Shown: in pieces, positions 33,050 to 40,005 of the stretch
Layout: the number at the start of each line of letters is the position of its first letter
Position numbering within the stretch: position 1 is the first letter of the stretch
NCBI GenBank assembly: GCA_050252075.1
Contig: JBFWLP010000017.1
Location: 1-42,444, forward strand
Source of the DNA: JAAYGT01 sp050252075
Lineage (GTDB): Bacteria; Pseudomonadota; Gammaproteobacteria; Burkholderiales; Burkholderiaceae_B
DNA: 42,444 nt
Reading direction: 5' to 3'
Notes under the pieces: model-generated
Told to the model about the DNA's origin: nothing
Database searches by the model: none
The model's input: the letters and a program-made list of their open reading frames with translations, nothing else
Position numbers and translations under genes: made by a program

Positions 33050-33076
33050 TTCGCTACTTTTCTAGGGTTATTCCTT

Positions 33077-33751
33077 ATGCTGACACGCGATTCGCTGTCC
33101 GACTGTGCTTCCTGGTTCGGGGTGTTGTCTGCCGATCAACAAGACATCGTGCTGCGCAACGTTGCTCTTAGCCACTACACGGCCGGCGCCATCATCGAAC
33201 GCAAGGGCGAGAAGGCAACCGGATGGATCGGCGTTCAGCGAGGGTTAATCAAGGTGTCGGTCGGCAACTCCGACGGCAAAACCGCCTCGCTCACCGGGGT
33301 GCCCGCCGGCGGCTGGATTGGCGAAGGTTCACTGCTGAAAGACGAGCACCGCAAGTACGACGTGGTGGCATTACGGGATTCAGCCATTATTCGCTTGCCC
33401 GCCCACACTTTTCACTGGCTGCTCGATACCAGCATTGCATTCAACCGCTATCTGCTCAACCAGCTGAACGAGCGCGTGGGCCAATTTATCGGCAAGGCGG
33501 AATACGATCGCCTGCTCCACCCCGATGCTCGCGTGGCGCGATGCCTGGCGGAACTGTTCAACCCCCTGCTTTATCCCAGCAAAAGCCTGCGCCTGGACAT
33601 CACCCAGGAGGAAATCGGCTACCTGGCGCGCATATCCCGCCAGCGCACCAACCAGGCGCTGCGCACCCTGGAAGCCGCCGGCCTGGTGAAGGTGGAATAC
33701 GGTGCGGTGCAGGTGCTCGACCTGGCGGGTCTGCGGGGGTACGGGGTGTGA
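33077..33751 (+). CDS. Crp/Fnr-family transcriptional regulator
   Basis: Regulator of 224 residues. An N-terminal cyclic-nucleotide-binding-like beta-roll (VLSADQQDIVLRNVALSHYT, AGAIIERKGEKATGWIGVQR, PAGGWIGEGSLLKDEHRKYD) is followed by a long dimerisation helix and a C-terminal winged helix (DITQEEIGYLARISRQRTNQ, ALRTLEAAGLVKVEYG). It has only one Cys in the first part (Cys10) and no FNR-type four-Cys cluster, so an oxygen-sensing iron-sulfur centre is not indicated. The ATG at 33077 is preferred over a GTG at 33044, which lies inside the palindromic operator. It diverges from the acyl-CoA synthetase/Liv operon and probably controls it. The signal might be cAMP or an acyl-CoA; unknown. Confidence 0.92.
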   Translation: MLTRDSLSDCASWFGVLSADQQDIVLRNVALSHYTAGAIIERKGEKATGWIGVQRGLIKVSVGNSDGKTASLTGVPAGGWIGEGSLLKDEHRKYDVVALRDSAIIRLPAHTFHWLLDTSIAFNRYLLNQLNERVGQFIGKAEYDRLLHPDARVARCLAELFNPLLYPSKSLRLDITQEEIGYLARISRQRTNQALRTLEAAGLVKVEYGAVQVLDLAGLRGYGV

Positions 33752-33759
33752 AACCATTG

Positions 33760-33796
33760 CGTCCCCATTTTAATTTATGACTATTAAAAAGGGACG
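33760..33796. repeat. REP-like imperfect inverted repeat
   Basis: CGTCCC (33760-33765) and GGGACG (33791-33796) bound a mostly paired structure with TTTTAAT and ATTAAAA inside and an 8-base loop. Flanking bases GGGACGGAATAAATACTGCC extend the motif. Such GGGACGG-ended palindromes recall REP elements mobilised by RAYT transposases. It lies right after the Crp/Fnr gene, where it could also serve as a terminator. No second copy is seen in the window. Confidence 0.45.
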
Positions 33797-33883
33797 GAAT
33801 AAATACTGCCCCTGGTTGTCGGCGTAAGCTTCACAGCATCAACAGTTTGTTCATTCAAGCAGTTTTTCGCGCAGGGAATCGAC

Positions 33884-35173
33884 ATGACACCTACCTCGGC
33901 ACATTCCATTCCGTCTTACTTGTCCGGCAGCCACCTGGGGCCCTGGGGAACCTATCTGGAGCAGGTTGAACGGGTCACACCCTACCTGGGTCATCTGGCC
34001 AAATGGGTGGAAACCCTGAAACGCCCCAAACGCTCGCTCATCGTCGACGTTCCCGTCGAGCTGGACAACGGCACCATTGCCCACTTCGAGGGCTATCGTG
34101 TGCAGCACAACACCAGCCGCGGCCCGGGCAAGGGCGGTGTCCGGTTCCACCAAGACGTCACCTTGTCGGAAGTCATGGCGTTGTCGGCCTGGATGTCGAT
34201 CAAAAGCGCCGCCGTCAACCTGCCCTTTGGCGGCGCCAAGGGCGGCATCCGCATCAACCCGCACAACTACTCACGCGCCGAACTGGAACGCATCACCCGG
34301 CGCTATACCAGTGAAATCGGTGTCATTATCGGGCCCAACAAAGACATCCCGGCGCCCGATGTCGGCACCAATGCCCAGACCATGGCCTGGATGATGGACA
34401 CCTACTCCATGAACGAGGGCCTGACCAGCACCGGGGTGGTTACCGGCAAACCCATTTCACTCGGCGGCAGCCTGGGCCGTGTCGAAGCCACCGGTCGGGG
34501 GGTCTTCGTCGTTGGCTGCGAGGCGGCCCGCGATGCGGGTATTGCCATCGAGGGCGCCCGGGTGGTGGTGCAGGGTTTCGGAAACGTGGGGGGTACCGCG
34601 GCGCGCCTGTTTCACGACGCCGGCGCCCGAGTCATTGCCGTGCAGGATCACACTGCGTGCCTGCACAACCCCAAAGGGCTCGATATTCTGGCGCTGCTCA
34701 AGCACGCGGAAGAAACCGGCGGCATCGCCGGCAGCCCCAACGCCGACACACTGTCGGCCGACGAGTTCTGGCAGCTGGAAACCGAACTTCTCATTCCCGC
34801 CGCCCTGGAAGGGCAAATTAATGAAGACAATGCGCCCGGCATCCGCGCGCGCATCGTCATCGAAGGGGCGAACGGCCCCACCACTCCGGAAGCCGATGAC
34901 ATTCTGGCCGACAGGGGCGTGATCGTCGTTCCCGATGTTCTGGCCAACGCCGGTGGCGTAACCGTCAGTTATTTCGAGTGGGTGCAGGATTTTTCCAGCT
35001 TCTTCTGGACGGAACAGGAAATCAACCACCGCCTCGATGTCATGATGCGCAGTGCCTATGCGTCGGTCGCAGCGGTGGCGCACCAGCACGGTGTGTCACA
35101 GAGAACGGCGGCGTTCATTACCGGCTGCTCCCGCATTCTGGAAGCGCGCGAAGTGCGTGGCCTTTATCCGTAA
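33884..35173 (+). CDS. gdhA: Glutamate dehydrogenase (Glu/Leu/Phe/Val dehydrogenase family)
   Basis: Interconverts glutamate and 2-oxoglutarate plus ammonia with NAD(P). The 429 residues match the hexameric bacterial and archaeal type. The N-terminal substrate domain has QHNTSRGPGKGGVRFHQDVT and the catalytic Lys119 in PFGGAKGGIRINP. The Rossmann domain has VVVQGFGNVGGTAARLFHDA, then EGANGPTTPEADDILADRGV and VPDVLANAGGVTVSYFEWVQ. The start follows AGGGAA by a few bases. It stands alone, facing the pseudouridine synthase gene. Cofactor preference is not clear from sequence; leucine or valine dehydrogenase is less likely given length. Confidence 0.92.
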   Translation: MTPTSAHSIPSYLSGSHLGPWGTYLEQVERVTPYLGHLAKWVETLKRPKRSLIVDVPVELDNGTIAHFEGYRVQHNTSRGPGKGGVRFHQDVTLSEVMALSAWMSIKSAAVNLPFGGAKGGIRINPHNYSRAELERITRRYTSEIGVIIGPNKDIPAPDVGTNAQTMAWMMDTYSMNEGLTSTGVVTGKPISLGGSLGRVEATGRGVFVVGCEAARDAGIAIEGARVVVQGFGNVGGTAARLFHDAGARVIAVQDHTACLHNPKGLDILALLKHAEETGGIAGSPNADTLSADEFWQLETELLIPAALEGQINEDNAPGIRARIVIEGANGPTTPEADDILADRGVIVVPDVLANAGGVTVSYFEWVQDFSSFFWTEQEINHRLDVMMRSAYASVAAVAHQHGVSQRTAAFITGCSRILEAREVRGLYP

Positions 35174-35200
35174 TAGCGGCATCCGTCCAGGGGCCGGCGT

Positions 35201-36148
35201 TTAGTCATCGAAGGCCAGCCTGCGCCGGCTCTCGAAGTATCGGGCCTGGCCCGTGACGGGGTCGGTAAACTGCACCGAACGGGCCAGCAGCTGCAAGGGG
35301 TTGGAAAAATCGTCCGGTGCCTGCTGCCATTGCAGTACCGGATAGAACCGGTCGTTCAACAGTGGCGCGCCCAGGGCGGCCATGTGCACACGCAGCTGGT
35401 GCTTGCGACCCGTTCGGGGCTCAAGGCGGTACAGGGCCAACGGCGTATCGCTCCCCCTTGACGACACTGCTCGTACCCGTGTGATCAGGGTCTCGCTGTT
35501 GGGGGAGCCTGACACGGCCTGCATGGTAAACCGGCCCGGCACGGGCTGCATGGCGCACTGGAAATGCAGCGGCCAGACATTACCGTCGCACCACGGGGCA
35601 ACGGCCTCATATACCTTGACAACGTCACGGGTTTGAAACAACGCCTGATACGCCCCGCGGCTGGGCGGGTGGACACAAAACAGCAAAACCCCTGCGGTAT
35701 CGCGGTCCAGCCGATGCAGGGGCGTCAATGACGGCATGTTCAATGCGTGACGCAGCCGGGTCAGGGCGGTTTCATTCAAATAGCGCCCCCCGGGAATACT
35801 GGCCAGAAAATGGGGCTTGTCGACCGCCACCAGGTAGTCGTCTTGATACAGCACCGGCAATTCGAACGGCACGGGCGCCTCGTTGGGCACCTCGCGGTAG
35901 TACCACAGCCATTGGTCAGACACATAGGGATCACTTGCCGCCACAACGCGACCGGCCTGATCAACGATATCACCCTGCAGCAGCCGGCGGCGCAAATCAG
36001 GCTCGGCCACATGGGGAAACCGCTGGGCAAGAAAGCTGTACATGCTGGGCCACGGGCCTTTGGGCAAATACACGCGGCTGGGTGCCACCCCGTTGCGCAC
36101 CGGCAGCGGCGCCGACCGCTGCAGCGCGATGCGGGCGTGGGGCTTCAA
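35201..36148 (-). CDS. RluA-family pseudouridine synthase
   Basis: RNA pseudouridine synthase of 315 residues. The catalytic motif PLHRLDRDTAGVLLF contains the essential Asp. Other family parts: DDYLVAVDKPHFLASIPGGR, YQALFQTRDVVKVYEAVAPW and LYRLEPRTGRKHQLRVHMAA. The N-terminal region (SRVYLPKGPWPSMYSFLAQR) is S4-like and belongs to the subgroup with a longer N-terminus. The likely start is a TTG at 36148 that overlaps the TGA of the TRAP permease gene as TTGA; the next ATG would remove conserved residues. Which RNA position it modifies cannot be assigned. The overlap suggests co-transcription with an unrelated transporter. Confidence 0.88.
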   Translation of the reverse strand: MKPHARIALQRSAPLPVRNGVAPSRVYLPKGPWPSMYSFLAQRFPHVAEPDLRRRLLQGDIVDQAGRVVAASDPYVSDQWLWYYREVPNEAPVPFELPVLYQDDYLVAVDKPHFLASIPGGRYLNETALTRLRHALNMPSLTPLHRLDRDTAGVLLFCVHPPSRGAYQALFQTRDVVKVYEAVAPWCDGNVWPLHFQCAMQPVPGRFTMQAVSGSPNSETLITRVRAVSSRGSDTPLALYRLEPRTGRKHQLRVHMAALGAPLLNDRFYPVLQWQQAPDDFSNPLQLLARSVQFTDPVTGQARYFESRRRLAFDD

Positions 36149-38787
36149 GACGCCGGCGCGTGCCGCGAACCGCCCGTTTGCCGGCGCAACCGCCCCCCTT
36201 GCAGCATCCAGATTGCCACCAGAAGGGCCAGGGCAGGCACATAAACATAGAAATCCGATGGACGATCCGGGTTGAGCACCTGGACCTGCTCGATATCCCA
36301 GCCCTGCTCCCAGCCAGCCCGCCGGGCCGGACTGCCAAACCGCACGGCCGAGATTTGCGCCGTATCGCCGAATGCCATCACATTCAAACCCACCTGGGCC
36401 AGCCGCTGCATGGCAGCCGCCTGCCCGGTGGCCGAAGCATCGGCAGGCAAGGCCGGCACGGGAACCGCCACCGTCTTGCGCAGGTCATCGCCTTCGATGT
36501 TCATACCGGTGATCACCGCCACCAACCGCCCTTTGGGAGGCAGGTCGGCCACTACCTGCATCAGTTGCGACGCCGGCAGCGCCTGGTACTTGGGCGCCAC
36601 GTAGTTCATGAAAAAATCGGGCCGGAACAACATGAATGTGACCAGAAAAAGCAATGCCGTTTCCAGCCAGGTACTTTTGGCACGCATCCAGCCCAGGGTG
36701 GCTGCCGCGAAGGTCAGCGATGCCAGGGTTGCCCCGCCCACCACCAGAAACAGTTCCCACCAGCCGTCGACATCGATGAGCAGCAACAGCGGATTGAACA
36801 CGAACATGAAGGGCAGCACCGCCGTGCGCAACGCATAGGTAACCCCCTGCACACCGGTGCGCAAAGGATCTTCACCGGAAATGGCAGCCGCCGCAAAGGT
36901 GGCCAGCCCTACAGGCGGCGTAATATCGGCCATGATCCCGTAATAAAACACAAACATGTGCACGGCGATCAGGGGAATAACCAGTCCGTTCTGTGCTCCC
37001 AGCTCCACGATCACCGGCGCCATCAGCGTTGCCATGAGAATGTAGTTGGCGGTGGTGGGCATGCCCAGCCCCAGCACCAGGCACACGGCCGCAGTGAAAA
37101 AGAGCATGACCAGCACGTTCCCCATGGAAACGAGCTCGACAAAAGCCGTCATGCGCAGACCCAGGCCCGTCAGGGTAATGGCACCGACAATCAGGCCTGC
37201 AGTACCGCAGGCAATGGCGATACCGATCATGTTGCGGGCGCCTTCCTGCAGACCGGTCACGGTGTCGGACACGCCCACCCGCACAGCGGGTGCCACGGCT
37301 TGCCGGCGGAACCATGCAATGAGCGGCCGCTGGGTGAGCATCTGGAAGATCATGGAAACCACAGCCCAGAATGCCGACAAGCCGGCCGAAAGCTGCTCCA
37401 CACTTAAACACCATACCAGAATGCCGATGGGGATCAGGTAATACAAACCGGCCCGTACCGTAGGCCAGGTTTCGGGTCGAACCGGATCCGTCACGCTGAT
37501 TTCCGTAGGCAAGTCGGGGTGCCGGGCGGCAATGCGCAACAACCAGACATACAGCGCCAGCAGCAGTGCCATCAGTATCCAGATGGCCGCCGCGCCTGCC
37601 ACGGCCTGCACACCCACGCCGATCCAGTACACCAGCCCCATGACCACCAGCGTGCCGGAAATACCCATGCCCAGGCCGGCGATCTTCTGCAGCAGCGTGC
37701 GGGGTTTGCCGGCCGACATCATGGGCTCGATACCCAGCTTCAGGGCCTCTAGGTGGACGATGTAGAACAGGGAAATATAGGAAATACTGGCCGGCAAGAT
37801 AGCGTGCCGAATGATGTCGGTGTAAGGAATGCCCACGTACTCGATCATGAGGAACGCGGCCGCACCCATGACGGGCGGCATGATCTGGCCGTTCACCGAT
37901 GAGGCCGTTTCAATGGCCCCGGCGCGTATGCCGCCGTACCCCGCCTTCTTCATGAGCGGGATGGTGAAAATACCTCCGGTGACCACATTGGCAACCGACG
38001 AGGCCGACACAATACCGTTCACCGCCGACGACACGACCGCCACCTTGGCCGGCCCGCCACGCAGGTGCCCCAGCATGGCAAATGAAACTTGCATCATGTA
38101 ATTGCCCGCCCCACAGCGGTCAAGCAGGGAGCCCAGCAACACAAAAATGAAAATGTACGATACCGAAACCCCCAGCGCCACACCATACACACCTTCGGTG
38201 GTGAGCCACATGTGCGACACCATACGCTCCAGCGAGGCGCCGCGATGGGCAAGTGCGTCGGGCAGCCAGGGGCCCAAAAAAACATAGGCAATAAACACCG
38301 TGCCCAAAATCGCCATGGGCGCCCCCAGGGCACGCCGGGTCACTTCAAGCAACAGCACCAGGCCCACGGACGCCACGGTGATATCCATGGTGGTGGGCAA
38401 ACCAGGGCGGTCGGCCAGCTGGTTGTAGAAAAGAAAAAGATACGCCCCGCAAAAACCGGCAACTAGAGCCAGCACCCAATCGAGGGCGGGCATGTGGTCT
38501 TTGGGCGCCGATTTGCGCGCCGGATACGCCATGTACCCCAGGAACATGGCGATACCCAGATGCAGGGCCCGCGCCTCGGTGTCGTTCAGAATGCCGAAAC
38601 TCAAGGAAAACGGCAGTGGCGACGCGTACCAGAGCTGGAACAGCGACCACAAAATAGCGCCGAAAAACAACACCGCACCCGCCGCACCACCCGCGTTTCT
38701 GCCCCCTCGGTCAACATCGGCAACCAATTGTTCGAGCTGGGCGTTCTTGTCGTTGTGGCGCGGGTCGGATACGGCATCGGTGCTCAT
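36145..38787 (-). CDS. TAXI-type TRAP transporter fused permease with C-terminal DUF3394/PDZ-like region
   Basis: Large inner-membrane protein of 880 residues that fuses the small (DctQ-like) and large (DctM-like) permease parts of a TAXI-TRAP transporter. Many hydrophobic helices run through residues 1-690. DctM-type signatures include GGPAKVAVVSSAVNGIVSAS, SSVNGQIMPPVMGAAAFLMI, and VLGLGMPTTANYILMATLMA with IMADITPPVGLATFAAAAIS. After the last long helices a soluble stretch of about 150 residues (DUF3394 type) includes AVRFGSPARRAGWEQGWDIE, which reads like the ligand-binding turn of a PDZ domain. A final helix and basic tail follow. AAGGAG lies 8 bases before the ATG. It follows the TAXI receptor gene by 36 bases. 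Confidence 0.92.
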   Translation of the reverse strand: MSTDAVSDPRHNDKNAQLEQLVADVDRGGRNAGGAAGAVLFFGAILWSLFQLWYASPLPFSLSFGILNDTEARALHLGIAMFLGYMAYPARKSAPKDHMPALDWVLALVAGFCGAYLFLFYNQLADRPGLPTTMDITVASVGLVLLLEVTRRALGAPMAILGTVFIAYVFLGPWLPDALAHRGASLERMVSHMWLTTEGVYGVALGVSVSYIFIFVLLGSLLDRCGAGNYMMQVSFAMLGHLRGGPAKVAVVSSAVNGIVSASSVANVVTGGIFTIPLMKKAGYGGIRAGAIETASSVNGQIMPPVMGAAAFLMIEYVGIPYTDIIRHAILPASISYISLFYIVHLEALKLGIEPMMSAGKPRTLLQKIAGLGMGISGTLVVMGLVYWIGVGVQAVAGAAAIWILMALLLALYVWLLRIAARHPDLPTEISVTDPVRPETWPTVRAGLYYLIPIGILVWCLSVEQLSAGLSAFWAVVSMIFQMLTQRPLIAWFRRQAVAPAVRVGVSDTVTGLQEGARNMIGIAIACGTAGLIVGAITLTGLGLRMTAFVELVSMGNVLVMLFFTAAVCLVLGLGMPTTANYILMATLMAPVIVELGAQNGLVIPLIAVHMFVFYYGIMADITPPVGLATFAAAAISGEDPLRTGVQGVTYALRTAVLPFMFVFNPLLLLIDVDGWWELFLVVGGATLASLTFAAATLGWMRAKSTWLETALLFLVTFMLFRPDFFMNYVAPKYQALPASQLMQVVADLPPKGRLVAVITGMNIEGDDLRKTVAVPVPALPADASATGQAAAMQRLAQVGLNVMAFGDTAQISAVRFGSPARRAGWEQGWDIEQVQVLNPDRPSDFYVYVPALALLVAIWMLQGGRLRRQTGGSRHAPAS

Positions 38788-38823
38788 GAAGAGGCTCCTT
38801 AAACTGCGGCGGGAAAGGGTGAA

Positions 38824-39819
38824 TTACAGCAAACCTTTTTCCTTGAAGTACTTTTCAGCACCCGGATGCAGTGGCGCAGACAAGCCGTCTTTTGCCATTT
38901 TCTTGGGATCCAGATTGCCGAAGGCAGGATGCAGTTTTTTGAAGTCTTCGATGTTGTCGAACACCGTCTTGACGATGAGATAAACCGTTTCATCGGGTAC
39001 ATCGGCCGATGTCACGAGCGTTGCCAGCACACCGTAGGTATCGGTGGCCTGGGGATTGTTGGGATACAGGCCGGCGGGAATGGTGGCTTTGGCGTAGTAG
39101 GGATAGTCGGCCACGAGCTTGTCAACGACAGGCCCCGTTACCGACAGAAGCCGGGCGCCGCACGTGGTGGTGGGGTCCTGAATGTTGGCCGACGGATGGC
39201 CAACACCGTACATGAAACCATCGATCTTGCCGTCACACAACGCCGGGCCGTGTTCGTCGGGGCGCAACTCGGAGGCAAGAGCAAAATAGCTCAGGTCGAC
39301 GCCATTGGCTTTCAGGAAAACTTCCATGGAAGCCCGTGTGCCCGACCCGGGATTGCCCACGTTGAATCGCTTGCCTTTAAGATCAGCGAACGACTTGATA
39401 CCGGAATCTTTGCCGACTACATAAGTGAACGGTTCGGGGTGCAAGGAAAAGACCGAGCGCAGTTTCTTGAACGCGGCATCCTTGAACTGCGCCTCGCCGT
39501 TGTACGCGTTGTAGCCTACGTCAGACTGCACAACTCCGAAATCCAGCTCGCCGGCCTTGATCGTGTTCACGTTGAACACCGAACCACCCGTAGACTCGAC
39601 CGAGCAGCGCAATCCGTGATCAGCGCGATCCTTGTTGACCAGACGGCAAATGGCGCCACCGGCCGCGTAGTAAACCCCGGTGACACCACCGGTGCCGATA
39701 CTGACGAATTTCTGTTGGGCAACCGCCGATGTGGGCATGGCGAACGCAGCGAACAACGCGGCAGCACTTGCGCTGACCGCAAGGCGCGCACTGAGGGGCG
39801 ATGCAAAAAACTTGCGCAT
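38824..39819 (-). CDS. TAXI-family TRAP transporter solute receptor
   Basis: Periplasmic receptor of 331 residues for the fused TRAP permease downstream. A signal peptide (MRKFFASPLSARLAVSASAA, cleavage near AVA-QQK) is followed by the TAXI opening VSIGTGGVTGVYYAAGGAIC, then ESTGGSVFNVNTIKAGELDF, VVQSDVGYNAYNGEAQFKDA and KGKRFNVGNPGSGTRASMEV. TAXI receptors often bind dicarboxylates or glutamate-like acids; the ligand here is not known. AAGGAG lies 7 bases before the ATG. It diverges from the c-di-GMP sensor gene, with about 186 bases between them. Confidence 0.94.
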   Translation of the reverse strand: MRKFFASPLSARLAVSASAAALFAAFAMPTSAVAQQKFVSIGTGGVTGVYYAAGGAICRLVNKDRADHGLRCSVESTGGSVFNVNTIKAGELDFGVVQSDVGYNAYNGEAQFKDAAFKKLRSVFSLHPEPFTYVVGKDSGIKSFADLKGKRFNVGNPGSGTRASMEVFLKANGVDLSYFALASELRPDEHGPALCDGKIDGFMYGVGHPSANIQDPTTTCGARLLSVTGPVVDKLVADYPYYAKATIPAGLYPNNPQATDTYGVLATLVTSADVPDETVYLIVKTVFDNIEDFKKLHPAFGNLDPKKMAKDGLSAPLHPGAEKYFKEKGLL

Positions 39820-39860
39820 AACAATCTCCTTCTAGCATTAAGGGAAAGACTACCGGGCTA

Positions 39861-39890
39861 ATGCTACATCGATGAAGTAAGTTGCAACAA
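39861..39890 (-). promoter_or_regulatory. Possible promoter of the TAXI-TRAP operon
   Basis: On the minus strand TTGTTG (39890-39885) and TAGCAT (39866-39861) are 18 bases apart, a moderate match to a sigma-70 promoter, 42 bases before the receptor's ATG. It lies in the divergent region shared with the c-di-GMP sensor gene. Confidence 0.4.
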
Positions 39891-40005
39891 AACTTTTTCT
39901 CAGGGTTTCCCCTAGACCCCTGGAAAAACTGGAATATGTCACGGTGCTTGACGCCGGGCGGTCGGAACTCTACGATGCTCCGACACAAAAGGGCGCGCAA
40001 CGCGA

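Noticed and set aside
35728..37407. Long plus-strand open frame (559 codons) opposite the pseudouridine synthase and TRAP permease genes
   Set aside because: It is rich in His, Gln, Arg and Gly, has no recognisable domain, and lies antisense to two clearly conserved genes; long antisense frames are expected at this G+C content.
39895..39960. G/C runs (GGGTTTCCCCTAGACCCC) between the TAXI receptor and sensor genes, considered as an operator
   Set aside because: The arms do not form a clean dyad and no match to a known site was recognised.
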